In this document: positions 1-8,526 of the stretch, in pieces
Layout of the letters: the number at the start of each line of letters is the position of its first letter
How positions within the stretch are numbered: the stretch's first letter is position 1
Assembly (NCBI GenBank): GCA_004296455.1
Contig: AP018280.1
Location: 4,774,001-4,838,000 of the forward strand
From: Calothrix sp. NIES-4101
Lineage (GTDB): Bacteria > Cyanobacteriota > Cyanobacteriia > Cyanobacteriales > Nostocaceae
Direction of reading: 5' to 3'
Length of the DNA stretch: 64,000 nucleotides
Made by a program: the position numbers and the translations under genes
Notes under the pieces: generated by a model
Databases searched by the model: none
What the model was told of the DNA's origin: nothing
The model's input: the letters and a program-made list of their open reading frames with translations, nothing else

Positions 1-2
1 TA

Positions 3-791
3 GAAAAACCAGTAAAGGAATTGTCAGATTGGGTAAAAAGTGAGCAGCCAAATATCCATGTAGACGAAACACCCTGGACAGTAAAAGGGGTAAAAGAATG
101 GCTATGGGTGTTTGCCAATAGAGGTTTTTGCTTGTTTAAAGCCGCAGATACACGTTCAAGAGATGAACTTGAATCGATATTAGGAAGCGAGTATGCAGGG
201 GTTTTGAGCAGCGATGATTTTAGTGTTTACAATGGCTACGCTGCGAATGCACAACAAAAATGTTTAGCGCACATGCGTCGGCATTTCAAGAATTTGAGCA
301 AATCTCCGGTATTACATAATCATGAGATTGCTTTATGTTTTATCGAATTAATCGATGATGTGTTCAAGAATTATCAGCAGTTTCAAATTACTGGCTCCCT
401 TGAAGCCTACAAACAATGGGCTTTTGACTTCAAATCCACTATTAATAAAGCTTTCAAGGAATGGATACCACAAGCTGGTGCAACAGCGTTGAATTTGTTA
501 ACTAAATTGCGAGATAAATACGACCAATGGTGGTATTGTCTCGACCATCCTGAAGTTCCTCCCGATAATAACCTCGCAGAACGTAACTTGAGATTAGCTG
601 TCACTAAACGAAAAATTAGTGGTGGTTCGCGTTCGCTTGAAAGATTTGGAGATACTGCAAATCTATTAACTGTTGTGCAAACTTGTAGGAGTCAGGGACG
701 TTCTGTAATTGGCTTTTTTGCGAATGCAATACTAGCTCATACACACAATCAAATTATTTTTCCTTCCCTCATTCCTTGCTCCGCGACCTGA
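3..791 (+). CDS. IS66 family transposase, C-terminal part (cut by window edge)
   Basis: The frame is open to the left edge, so the gene starts outside the window; the TTG at 21 is internal. The visible part is the DDE catalytic core of an IS66-type transposase. The first acidic residue is in HVDETPW, the second in SSDDFSVYNGY, and the third in DNNLAERNLR, followed by the family's KRKISGGSRS segment. IS66 transposases cut and join element ends and are normally encoded with two small accessory genes, which would lie outside the window. The stop at 791 is followed by about 280 bases with no gene. I could not identify the right inverted terminal repeat, so the element boundary is unresolved. The family call is firm; whether the copy is intact cannot be judged here. 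Confidence 0.9.
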   Translation, partial: EKPVKELSDWVKSEQPNIHVDETPWTVKGVKEWLWVFANRGFCLFKAADTRSRDELESILGSEYAGVLSSDDFSVYNGYAANAQQKCLAHMRRHFKNLSKSPVLHNHEIALCFIELIDDVFKNYQQFQITGSLEAYKQWAFDFKSTINKAFKEWIPQAGATALNLLTKLRDKYDQWWYCLDHPEVPPDNNLAERNLRLAVTKRKISGGSRSLERFGDTANLLTVVQTCRSQGRSVIGFFANAILAHTHNQIIFPSLIPCSAT

Positions 792-1000
792 ATCCTTACA
801 AAGTAATTTATTGCTGAGTAAGTTTACTTATTTCCCTAATAAACAAATATTATGGTAATCGGAATTTAACTTTTTCAAAAAGTCAGAAAATTACATCACT
901 TCTCCAAAATGTTGTGGCGCATCAATCGCCACATCCCTGTATCCTGTCATTTGTCGCCTTTTTTGAGAAAATTGAAAAGCATTTGTGCAAAGGGTGAAAT

Positions 1001-1029
1001 GTAGAGACATAGTACTGCTACATCTCTAC
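1001..1029. repeat. Short imperfect palindrome (GTAGAGA...TCTCTAC type)
   Basis: Arms 1001-1012 and 1018-1029 are inverted copies (10 of 12 positions) around a 5-base loop. Palindromes beginning GTAGAGACG are a common dispersed intergenic repeat in filamentous cyanobacteria. It sits just downstream of ndhK on the minus strand and could also act as its transcription terminator. A second smaller hairpin (913-919 with 927-933) lies upstream. Confidence 0.5.
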
Positions 1030-1072
1030 AAAATATTGGAAATTACCTCTATTGGAAATTAGCTCTAATACT

Positions 1073-1774
1073 TCAATCACTATTTTGTCGAACTTGAGAC
1101 TGAGATTGGGGAATTAAAGGTAAAGGTAATCCTGTGGCTGCGATTAATTCTTTTGGTGGAGCCTGCATCTCTGCTTTGTTCAAATATTTGCCATCATTAA
1201 TTGGAGACACCACCTTCATTTTATGGGGGATACTGTAATAACGATGGCTTTGTTTTGTTTGCCACCGTTCCTGAATACTTTCATTAGCAATTTTATTCCG
1301 CAGTTTAATAATTGCATCAATCACAGCCTCCGGTCTAGGGGGACATCCAGGAATGTAAACATCAACGGGGATTAATTTATCTACTCCTCTAACAGCACTA
1401 GGAGAATCAACACTAAACATCCCACCTGTGATTGTACAAGCTCCCATTGCCATCACATACTTTGGTTCTGCCATTTGTTCATAGAGCCGCACCAAATTTG
1501 GCGCATATTTCATTGTGATGGTACCAGCAGTAATTAATAAGTCTGCCTGTCGCGGTGTCGCCCGAGGAATCATCCCAAAACGTTCCATATCAAAGCGCGA
1601 AGCATAAGCAGCCATAAACTCCATAAAACAGCAAGCTGTACCAAACATCATCGGGTACAGACTCGACATTTTTGCCCAGTTATAGAGATCATCAAGGGTA
1701 GTGAGAATAATATTTTCAGAGAGTTGTTGTGTGACTTGAGGATGTTGAGCAGGATTACTAATTGTGTCAGTCAT
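1073..1774 (-). CDS. ndhK: NAD(P)H-quinone oxidoreductase subunit K (stand-alone copy)
   Basis: This is the NdhK/NuoB/PSST subunit of the photosynthetic complex I (NDH-1), which carries the terminal 4Fe-4S cluster N2 next to the quinone site on the thylakoid membrane. Counting from an upstream ATG at 1819, the cluster ligands are Cys63-Cys64 (GTACCF), Cys128 (GACTITGG) and Cys159 (PGCPPRPE). I prefer the start at 1774 because a GGAGG lies 10 bases upstream, while the ATG at 1819 has no visible ribosome site; this gives 233 residues, normal for the family. The gene is alone. In cyanobacteria ndhK usually sits between ndhC and ndhJ, and neither is here. The sequence also has unusual substitutions around the first Cys pair ([27 protein letters not shown]), so it may be a second, divergent NdhK. 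It is divergent to rsmB. Confidence 0.92.
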   Translation of the reverse strand: MTDTISNPAQHPQVTQQLSENIILTTLDDLYNWAKMSSLYPMMFGTACCFMEFMAAYASRFDMERFGMIPRATPRQADLLITAGTITMKYAPNLVRLYEQMAEPKYVMAMGACTITGGMFSVDSPSAVRGVDKLIPVDVYIPGCPPRPEAVIDAIIKLRNKIANESIQERWQTKQSHRYYSIPHKMKVVSPINDGKYLNKAEMQAPPKELIAATGLPLPLIPQSQSQVRQNSD

Positions 1775-2008
1775 GAGCGAATTGCCTCCAAAATTCATCA
1801 TTTTTGGAATATTTGCCATACTTACGTCAGCTTAGAAAAAACATTTCCTGAAAGCTTGGTAATTTAACATCTGAGTTTCTCAATTAGAATTTGAGAAAGG
1901 TGTTAAGTAATTAATATCTACAAATAGCGAAAAACTTTTTTCGGATACTAGTAAAAGATTAAGGTTTGAAGGTGCTAACTTAACTAGCAGAACTCAGAAT
2001 ACAGAATA

Positions 2009-3448
2009 ATGTCCTCTCCTCGTCAAATTGCCTTTTTTGCTCTGCGCGACGTTCACAAGGGTGCGTTTGTTGATGTTGCACTTGATCGAATATTACAAAA
2101 ATTTGCCCAAAAATCAGATTTACCCGATCGCGATCGCCGTTTGGTGACAGAATTAGTTTACGGTTGTGTGCGTCGTCAGCGTACTCTGGATGCAATTATT
2201 GACGAAATTGGTAAAAAGAAAGCTAATCAGCAACCCAAAGATTTACGCACCATTCTCCATTTGGGTTTGTATCAACTACGTTACCAAGAACGTATTCCTG
2301 CTTCGGCGGCGGTGAATACTACTGTTGAACTTGCCAAAGAATTTGGTTTTGCCAAACTTGCGGGTGTGGTGAATGGGCTGTTGCGGCAATATATCAGGCT
2401 GAGTGAAGGTGGTGAAAATAAGGCAGGGACAGAAACAATATCTCAAATCTCTAATTCTTTATTTTTCCCCATCTCTCAATCTTCCGATTCCTCTCGCGAA
2501 CATTTGGGAATTATCCACAGTTTCCCAGATTGGATAATTGAGGTATATGTCCAACAGTTTGGTTGGGAGGAAACTGAGAAATTATGCGAATGGATGAACC
2601 AAACTCCAACGATTGATTTACGAGTAAATCCGCTTCAGACGACAATTGAGGCAGTTGAGCAGGCTTTTGCATCTGCGGGTGTTGAATTTGAAAAAGTTCC
2701 GTATTTACCACAGGCTTTACGTTTAATTGGTAGTAGTGGTGCAATTAAAAACTTACCTGGATTTCACCAGGGATGGTGGACTGTACAGGATTGTAGCGCT
2801 CAACTAGTTAGTTATCTCCTCGACCCACAACCAGGAGAAGTAATTATTGATGCATGTGCAGCACCAGGAGGAAAAACAACCCATATTGGCGAATTAATGC
2901 AAGATCAAGGTAAGATTTGGGCTTGTGATCAAACTGCTTCTCGACTTCGTAAAGTTACAGAAAATGCTCAACGTTTACAATTAAAATCGATTCAACTTTG
3001 TCCAGGTGATAGTCGAAATTTAAACCAATTTACCAATCTAGCTGACAGGGTTTTGCTGGATGCACCTTGTTCGGGTTTAGGAACTCTACACCGTCATCCA
3101 GATGCAAGATGGCGACAAACTCCAGAAAAAATTCGAGAACTAGCTATATTACAACAAGAATTATTATCCTCCACATCCCAGTTAGTTAAGCCGGGGGGAA
3201 TATTGGTGTATGCAACTTGTACATTACATCCACAAGAGAATGAAAACATCATCGAGTCGTTTTTAGGGGCAAACCCAGATTGGAAAATTGAGCCACCAAA
3301 TTTAGATGCTGCAATTGCCAAATATTTTACCAATGTAAACGATCGCATCAACAATGTTCTAGGACGGGGTTGGCTGAAAGTTTTACCGCACCGCCACAAC
3401 CTCGATGGATTTTTTATGGTGCGCTTAAGAAAAAGTAACGGTTATTAA
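2009..3448 (+). CDS. rsmB: 16S rRNA (cytosine-967-C5)-methyltransferase RsmB
   Basis: RsmB methylates C967 of 16S rRNA with S-adenosylmethionine. The 479-residue protein has an N-terminal NusB-like RNA-binding domain (about 1-135), a variable insert (about 135-165, Ser-rich), and a C-terminal Rossmann methyltransferase domain. The SAM-binding motif DACAAPGGKT is at 281-290. The two catalytic cysteines of the m5C family are Cys354 in DAPCSG and Cys404 in ATCTLHP. The end (PHRHNLDGFFMVRLRK) is the usual family ending. Length is slightly above the usual 430-450 because of the insert. It is transcribed away from ndhK; the TerB-like gene follows after 61 bases and may be cotranscribed. Confidence 0.95.
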   Translation: MSSPRQIAFFALRDVHKGAFVDVALDRILQKFAQKSDLPDRDRRLVTELVYGCVRRQRTLDAIIDEIGKKKANQQPKDLRTILHLGLYQLRYQERIPASAAVNTTVELAKEFGFAKLAGVVNGLLRQYIRLSEGGENKAGTETISQISNSLFFPISQSSDSSREHLGIIHSFPDWIIEVYVQQFGWEETEKLCEWMNQTPTIDLRVNPLQTTIEAVEQAFASAGVEFEKVPYLPQALRLIGSSGAIKNLPGFHQGWWTVQDCSAQLVSYLLDPQPGEVIIDACAAPGGKTTHIGELMQDQGKIWACDQTASRLRKVTENAQRLQLKSIQLCPGDSRNLNQFTNLADRVLLDAPCSGLGTLHRHPDARWRQTPEKIRELAILQQELLSSTSQLVKPGGILVYATCTLHPQENENIIESFLGANPDWKIEPPNLDAAIAKYFTNVNDRINNVLGRGWLKVLPHRHNLDGFFMVRLRKSNGY

Positions 3449-3509
3449 TGAACACTGTTAGGGTTGGTAAGATTCCATCTAGGGATAGCTCACTACTAGG
3501 AGGCTGGAT

Positions 3510-3926
3510 ATGATTACCGATTCGAGTGTGAAAAGCCTGGTGAAAATACTGATTGGTGCCGCATGGATTGATGGTGTCATTCAACCTGAAGAACGTCAGT
3601 ATTTACGTCACATTGCTGAAGAAAAAGGTATTGCCAATGACCCAGAGATTAAACCTTGGTTGTACGAATTAGTACAAGTTAAGCCAGATGAATTTTATCA
3701 ATGGGTACATGAATATTTAGGCGATCGCCCCAGCAATGAAGAATGCGAAAATCTAATTCAAACTATCAGTGGCTTAATTTACAGTGATGGCGAGGTTGCA
3801 ACTGAAGAAGCCAAACTTTTGAACAAATTAATGAAAATCCACGAAGATTCCAATCAACCAATCGCGAATACTGTTCTCAAGCAGGTTAAAAAACTCTATC
3901 GTCGATGGGTTGAAGTACAAAATTAA
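3510..3926 (+). CDS. TerB-like (tellurite resistance TerB family) protein
   Basis: A 138-residue all-alpha soluble protein with the TerB-type pattern: an early helix with GAAWIDGVIQPEE and a second pseudo-repeat with GLIYSDGEVATEEAKLL. The paired acidic D-G-x-x-x-x-E turns resemble the metal-binding turns of TerB/DjlA-type domains. A good ribosome site (AGGAGG) lies just before the ATG. Cyanobacterial proteins of this kind are common, are not linked to tellurite resistance, and have no settled function. It follows rsmB at a short distance, which may only reflect shared transcription. No transmembrane segment or signal peptide is visible. Confidence 0.75.
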   Translation: MITDSSVKSLVKILIGAAWIDGVIQPEERQYLRHIAEEKGIANDPEIKPWLYELVQVKPDEFYQWVHEYLGDRPSNEECENLIQTISGLIYSDGEVATEEAKLLNKLMKIHEDSNQPIANTVLKQVKKLYRRWVEVQN

Positions 3927-4018
3927 ACATCGGAATTAAACATTGGAATTCGACATACGTTGGTGCTGAGTAATCCACACTCAGCACTTTCTGATCAACA
4001 TTGCCTACTTAGCATTAA

Positions 4019-4222
4019 CTACAAACCGGGGGTTTGTTCTTTTTCGATATCAGGCACAATGTTAGGGCGCTCTTTATCTTCCCAACCCACGGGGCGCTTC
4101 GAGTTATACCAAGCAATTGAACCAATTGTCACAGCTGCGATAAAACCAAGCACCAAAGACCCAACCGATGCGTAGGGAAAATGAGGCTCTTGAGTTACTG
4201 CTGTTTGCAGAAATAAGTACAT
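4019..4222 (-). CDS. Small single-TM thylakoid-type protein, probable Psb35-like PSII assembly factor
   Basis: This 67-residue protein has a short polar N-terminus, one transmembrane helix (about residues 19-37, SVGSLVLGFIAAVTIGSIAW) and a conserved-looking charged tail (YNSKRPVGWEDKERPNIVP). That tail and layout match my memory of the cyanobacterial Ssl2148/Psb35 family, which stabilises the CP47 assembly module with high-light-inducible proteins. This assignment is from recall, not from an alignment. The gene lies 205 bases downstream of the penicillin-binding protein gene on the same strand, separated by a low-complexity repeat, so an operon is not evident. Confidence 0.6.
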   Translation of the reverse strand: MYLFLQTAVTQEPHFPYASVGSLVLGFIAAVTIGSIAWYNSKRPVGWEDKERPNIVPDIEKEQTPGL

Positions 4223-4316
4223 AAGTAAATTTTCCTAGTTTTAATTACGTTACTTATGACCGTACAAAAATAATCTTGAGGTTACATCTGTCAGCAGAGA
4301 GAAGGGTAGGGAGGAA

Positions 4317-4432
4317 TTATTGGGAGATGGGGAGACATGGAGGGGGAGACACAAATAAAATTTTCTACTTCTTGTATATCTCTTTATCCTCATGTCCCCG
4401 CGTCACCGCATCCCCGCGTCCCCGTGTCATCC
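4317..4432. repeat. Low-complexity G-arm / AT-core / C-arm repeat
   Basis: A purine-rich arm (about 4320-4352, GGGAGATGGGGAGAC type) is followed by an AT-rich centre and a pyrimidine-rich arm (about 4392-4430, CCCCGCGTC type). The arms are roughly complementary, so a long imperfect hairpin can form. It ends at the 3' end of the penicillin-binding protein gene, where it could stop transcription. Several relatives occur in the window (see 8389, 22085 and 36413). Confidence 0.6.
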
Positions 4433-6949
4433 TTCAGAACCACCCGATGGACGCAAGCGATCGCGCCATGAGGGTGAACTAGGAGAACCGGAAGAGGGAC
4501 GAGAACCAGATGAACCGGAGTTATTGTTGGATGGTTCAGAATCACGACGACGCGATCGCGTTTGGGAACCTGAGCCTGATGAGTCAGATTCAACTTGGCG
4601 ACGGCGACGGGTTGAGGAATCGCCCGAACTGGAGTTGTCATTACGGTAACGTCTCCGAGAACTGCGTCCTGATGTATTATCTGTTTGCTGTTCGCTTTGG
4701 TAATAGCGCCTGCGCCGTCTTGATGAGCCTTGCTCGTTGTTATTATTCTCAACGGACGAATTTACTTGGCTACGCCGTCTGCGTCTGGGAGTATCTTCGC
4801 TAAAGCTGTCTTCATTATTGTTATCTCTGTTGGGAATGGCGCGGTTAATTACTCGCTTTCCTTTCATCGGTTGGGCTTTAATGCTAGCTTTACGTCCTTC
4901 GAGTTTGGGACGAGCGGGAAATTTCTCGATCGGCATTCCTTTGACAGCCACTTTCATAAAATCCTGCCAAGTTTCGGCTGCGTTGCTGCTGGCTCCGTAG
5001 GTTGGTTGATTATTATCGTTACCAAGCCAGACTCCAGCAACTACTTGAGGAATAAAGCCAACAAACCACAAATCTCTCGCTTCGTCAGTAGTTCCAGTCT
5101 TCCCAGCAACTTGGCGATTACTTAGTTGTGCTGGTTGGCCTGTGCCCGATGCAACTACATTTCGCAGCATCCAGGTCATAATGGCAGCGCTATCAGAATC
5201 TAAAGCACGTGCGGGAGTAAAGTTCGCTTTCCAAATTTCCTCACCGCTACGGCTCAGAATACGGGTGATGCCGTGGACTTCGTGATGTACACCTTGGGCA
5301 GCAAAAGTACCATAGGCACTGGTTAATTCTAGTAAGTTAACTTCTGCCGATCCCAGTGCCAAGGAGTACATCGGTTTCAGTTCAGATTTAATCCCCATTT
5401 TATGGGCGAGATTAATTACGGGATCAAACCCTACTCGCATCAAAATGCGTACCGCTACGATATTGACGGATTTTGTCAGGGCTGTTGCCATATCTAAATC
5501 CCCTCGATAGCCCTTGTCGAAGTTCTTGGGTTCGTAGCCATCAATAATCAGGGGAGAATCTTTAAAGTTCTCATAGGGACTCATCCCAGTGGCGATCGCG
5601 GTAGCATAAACAAAACTTTTGAAGGTGGAACCTGGTTGGCGTTGGGCTTGGGTGACGCGATTGAATTGGTATTTACCAAATTCTTTACCGCCCACCATTG
5701 CTTTAATGTGACCAGTTTTGGGGTCAATTGCCACTAATGCGCCTTGTTTGAAGTTATTCCAGCGTCCCTGATTTCGTAGGGTTTTAGCTACTGCATTTTC
5801 GGCTGCGGTTTGCCAAGCGGGATTAAGGGTGGTTTCAATGGTTAAGCCCCCAGCTTCGATCACTTCGGGTTTAACGTACTTGGGCAGTTCTTTTTGAACA
5901 AAGCTAGTAAAATAAGGCGCTTGGACTTCCGTACGTTTGGGGGGACTAGATTTGACGGTGAGGGGTTCGTCTGCTGCGGCTTGTTTTTCAGTGGCGGTGA
6001 TGATGCCATCTTCGAGCATTCTTTGCAATACGAGATTGCGGCGTTGTTTAGCTGCGTCGGGATTTCTGTCGGGGGCGTAAAGGCTAGGAGCAGGGGCAAG
6101 TCCGGCGATTGTTGCCATTTCTGCCAATGTTAATTCTTTGACAGACTTGCTGAAATATACCCAGGATGCGTCGCCAACACCGTAAGCACCGGAGCCTAAG
6201 TAAACTAGATTCAGATAGCGCTCGAGAATTTTATCTTTGCTTAATTCTCGCTCCATTTTTTGCGCTAGTCGTGCTTCTTTGACTTTGCGTAAAATGCTTT
6301 TTTCTTGCTTGAGGAAAAGAATTCGCGCTAACTGCTGTGTAATGGTACTACCACCCTCGACAACATTTTGCGATCGCACGTTATTGACAACAGCACGGAC
6401 AATCCCTTGAACATCCACACCATCATGTTGATTAAATCTTCGGTCTTCAGAGGCGATAAAAGCTTTTTTCAGGGTTTCGGGAATTTCTTCCAGTGATAAT
6501 TGTTCACGGGTGGCTGGCCCAGTTTGCTGCAAAATTGTCCCATCCCCTGCTTTAATTGTGAGTGTTTGTTCGCGCACCACACTGTTCAAGTCGGCTGTAT
6601 CGGGCAAATTCTTATCGATGCTGGAAATACCATAGCCAATTGCTAAAGCACCCCCACCTACCCCTAAACCCGCCAATAGCAAAAAACGACGATACCAAGG
6701 ATTGCGACTACCAGGAAACCGATTAATTATCGTTGACGATACCTGACTAGCTCGGTTCAATAAATGCTTCTTGCCACCTCCTGACTTCTGAGATGGGGAC
6801 TCTTCCTCAACAGTCACCTCTTCATTTACCGATTCTTGCTCCTTTTGAACATCTTGATGAGTCTCGCCAGTTGGCGATTCCGAGTCATTTGTCGGCGTTG
6901 TATCCAAGTTTGCTGTTTTATCCCTGAACCAAGAGGTAAACTTTAGCAC
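4427..6949 (-). CDS. Class A penicillin-binding protein (PBP1A family, bifunctional)
   Basis: A bifunctional peptidoglycan synthase that polymerises glycan strands (GT51) and cross-links peptides, anchored in the inner membrane. Visible order in 840 residues: acidic cytoplasmic tail (1-80); transmembrane helix (about 87-108); GT51 domain with catalytic Glu168 in ASEDRRF and the EGGSTITQQLARI motif (198-210); transpeptidase with Ser441 in STFK, SVN at 494-496 and KTG at 617-619. All three penicillin-binding motifs are intact. The C-terminus (about 690-840) is an unusual disordered tail rich in Arg, Ser and Asn. The gene is monocistronic as far as can be seen. Cyanobacteria carry several paralogues and I cannot say which one this is. 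Confidence 0.93.
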   Translation of the reverse strand: MLKFTSWFRDKTANLDTTPTNDSESPTGETHQDVQKEQESVNEEVTVEEESPSQKSGGGKKHLLNRASQVSSTIINRFPGSRNPWYRRFLLLAGLGVGGGALAIGYGISSIDKNLPDTADLNSVVREQTLTIKAGDGTILQQTGPATREQLSLEEIPETLKKAFIASEDRRFNQHDGVDVQGIVRAVVNNVRSQNVVEGGSTITQQLARILFLKQEKSILRKVKEARLAQKMERELSKDKILERYLNLVYLGSGAYGVGDASWVYFSKSVKELTLAEMATIAGLAPAPSLYAPDRNPDAAKQRRNLVLQRMLEDGIITATEKQAAADEPLTVKSSPPKRTEVQAPYFTSFVQKELPKYVKPEVIEAGGLTIETTLNPAWQTAAENAVAKTLRNQGRWNNFKQGALVAIDPKTGHIKAMVGGKEFGKYQFNRVTQAQRQPGSTFKSFVYATAIATGMSPYENFKDSPLIIDGYEPKNFDKGYRGDLDMATALTKSVNIVAVRILMRVGFDPVINLAHKMGIKSELKPMYSLALGSAEVNLLELTSAYGTFAAQGVHHEVHGITRILSRSGEEIWKANFTPARALDSDSAAIMTWMLRNVVASGTGQPAQLSNRQVAGKTGTTDEARDLWFVGFIPQVVAGVWLGNDNNQPTYGASSNAAETWQDFMKVAVKGMPIEKFPARPKLEGRKASIKAQPMKGKRVINRAIPNRDNNNEDSFSEDTPRRRRRSQVNSSVENNNNEQGSSRRRRRYYQSEQQTDNTSGRSSRRRYRNDNSSSGDSSTRRRRQVESDSSGSGSQTRSRRRDSEPSNNNSGSSGSRPSSGSPSSPSWRDRLRPSGGSEG

Positions 6950-7216
6950 GTCACTTCCCCAATCCCAAGCAGTTGCTAACTAGTCACTAAATATAACAAT
7001 TCCAACGAAGGCACCATATCAACTGTGGTAGTATAACATCCTATTCCATTGATGTTTAGAGATATTTACTCTTTGTCAATTTAGCCAAAATACCCCAGAA
7101 ATCAAGTGTATTTATACTAGGAGAGAAAGTTGTAAATGATACTTCATTATTATGATTTCTGTAAATTCAGTCCGGGAGAAAAATTAAAAATAAAATCAAC
7201 ACTCTCAAGGTTGACT

Positions 7217-7744
7217 ATGAATAACTTGTTGAATAATAGTGTAAATCTCTCCAGTGGAACAGGGCAAAGTGCCATTGCTTTGGGAAGTAATCTTGGTGAT
7301 TCTCCGGCAATTTTGACAGCAGCAATTGACACAATCGCCAAAACGCCAGGGATCAAGTTGCTTGCCCAATCAAGTTGGTATCGCACCAAAGCTGTTGGAC
7401 CACCTCAACCAGATTATTTAAATGGTTGTGCCCGATTGCAGGTGGAGATGATACCAGAATTATTATTAGAAATATTGTTAAGTATTGAAAATAAATTTGG
7501 GCGCACCCGGAACGAACGCTGGGGAGCTAGAACTCTAGATTTAGACTTGTTATTATATGATGACTTAATTTTGAAGACAGAAAAATTACAAATTCCCCAT
7601 CCCAGAATGAGCGATCGCGCATTTGTATTAGTCCCATTAGCGGAGATTTCTCCAGATTGGATTGAACCAGTGTGTCAAAGAACGATTAAAGAACTGGTTA
7701 AGGATGTAGACTGTTCTGATATCAGCCTGTTTTCAGGCAATTAA
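7217..7744 (+). CDS. folK: 2-amino-4-hydroxy-6-hydroxymethyldihydropteridine diphosphokinase
   Basis: HPPK transfers pyrophosphate from ATP to 6-hydroxymethyl-dihydropterin in folate synthesis. The N-terminal AIALGSNLGD motif, the FGRTRNERWGARTLDLDLLLYDD segment (which includes the Mg-binding D-x-D) and IPHPRMSDRAFVLVPLAEI are all present, so the enzyme looks complete. I chose the ATG at 7217, which has AAGG close upstream and puts ALGSNLGD near residue 20. An in-frame ATG at 7136 with AGGAG upstream would add 27 residues lacking family similarity, so the start is not certain. The Nudix gene follows on the same strand. Confidence 0.93.
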   Translation: MNNLLNNSVNLSSGTGQSAIALGSNLGDSPAILTAAIDTIAKTPGIKLLAQSSWYRTKAVGPPQPDYLNGCARLQVEMIPELLLEILLSIENKFGRTRNERWGARTLDLDLLLYDDLILKTEKLQIPHPRMSDRAFVLVPLAEISPDWIEPVCQRTIKELVKDVDCSDISLFSGN

Positions 7745-7829
7745 TTTTACCAACATCAATACAGATAAATGCGTTAGAAAATCACATTTCAATGCATATT
7801 TGTATATTTACGTACCATCAAATCCGACT

Positions 7830-8378
7830 ATGCCATTAGGTAGAGAATTACCGCAACTGTTGAAAGAACGCCTATTCTATAAGGGTCGCAAGTTTAATTT
7901 TGAAGTCAATCGCCTGCGGTTGCCAAATAAATCAGAGGGAGAATGGGAGTGTATTCGTCACCCAGGTGGGGCTTTAGCTGTACCAGTGACATCGGAGGGT
8001 AAACTGATACTTGTGCGTCAGTATCGCTTTGCTGTTGGGACTAGAGTTTTAGAGTTCCCCGCAGGTACGGTAGAAGTCAATGAAGACCCTTTAGAGACTG
8101 TCAAGCGAGAAATTCAAGAGGAAACAGGATATAGTGCCAACAAATGGCAGAAACTCGGTGAATTTTTTCTTGCTCCCGGTTATTCCGATGAGATTATCTA
8201 TGCTTTTATTGCTCAAGACTTAGAAAAACTGGAAAAACCACCCGCCCAAGATGACGACGAAGATATCGAAGTACTAATTTGGAGTCCCGAACAGTTAGAA
8301 AGAGCCATTTTAGAAGGGGAATTTGTCGATTCCAAGTCGATTTCCAGCTTTTTCTTAGTGCGATCGCTTTTGGGTTAA
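7830..8378 (+). CDS. Nudix hydrolase, ADP-ribose pyrophosphatase type
   Basis: The Nudix box is intact (numbered from the ATG at 7830): Gly79, Glu85, Arg93-Glu94, Glu97-Glu98 and Gly100 in GTVEVNE...REIQEETGY. Preceding residues (LVRQYRFAVG...LEFPAG) and the EEIxxAxF-like region after it resemble ADP-ribose diphosphatases, which cleave ADP-ribose to AMP and ribose-5-phosphate. The upstream in-frame TTG at 7800 would add 10 residues; ATG at 7830 is the conservative choice. It follows folK by about 85 bases and is probably cotranscribed with it. Exact substrate cannot be read from the sequence. Confidence 0.88.
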   Translation: MPLGRELPQLLKERLFYKGRKFNFEVNRLRLPNKSEGEWECIRHPGGALAVPVTSEGKLILVRQYRFAVGTRVLEFPAGTVEVNEDPLETVKREIQEETGYSANKWQKLGEFFLAPGYSDEIIYAFIAQDLEKLEKPPAQDDDEDIEVLIWSPEQLERAILEGEFVDSKSISSFFLVRSLLG

Positions 8379-8388
8379 AAATTTAGTA

Positions 8389-8526
8389 TATGCGAGGGGA
8401 AAAGAGGACGCGGTGACGCGGGGAAAAGAAGATGCGGGGATCATCAATAAGAAATGAGGTTTCTTTTATTTATCTCCCCATCTCCCCGTCTCCCCATCTC
8501 CCACTCTCCCACTCTCCCCATCTCCT
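8389..8526. repeat. Dispersed hairpin element, copy A (purine arm, AT core, pyrimidine arm)
   Basis: A GACGCGGGG-rich arm (8396-8440), a core with a 22-base stretch at 8456-8477, and a CTCCCCATCTCC-rich arm (8473-8525). The 22-base core recurs in inverse orientation at 36464-36485, where the flanking arms are also equivalent. Here it lies exactly between the convergent ends of the Nudix and aroE genes and could act as a bidirectional terminator. Confidence 0.65.

Noticed and set aside
1-791. IS66 transposase as a full gene starting at the TTG at 21
   Set aside because: The frame is open to the left window edge and the family N-terminus is missing, so it is a fragment of a longer gene.
4276-5125. 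Several plus-strand open frames of 70-130 codons opposite the PBP gene
   Set aside because: They lie opposite the Arg/Ser-rich tail and transpeptidase part of an intact minus-strand gene, and are produced by its codon bias.
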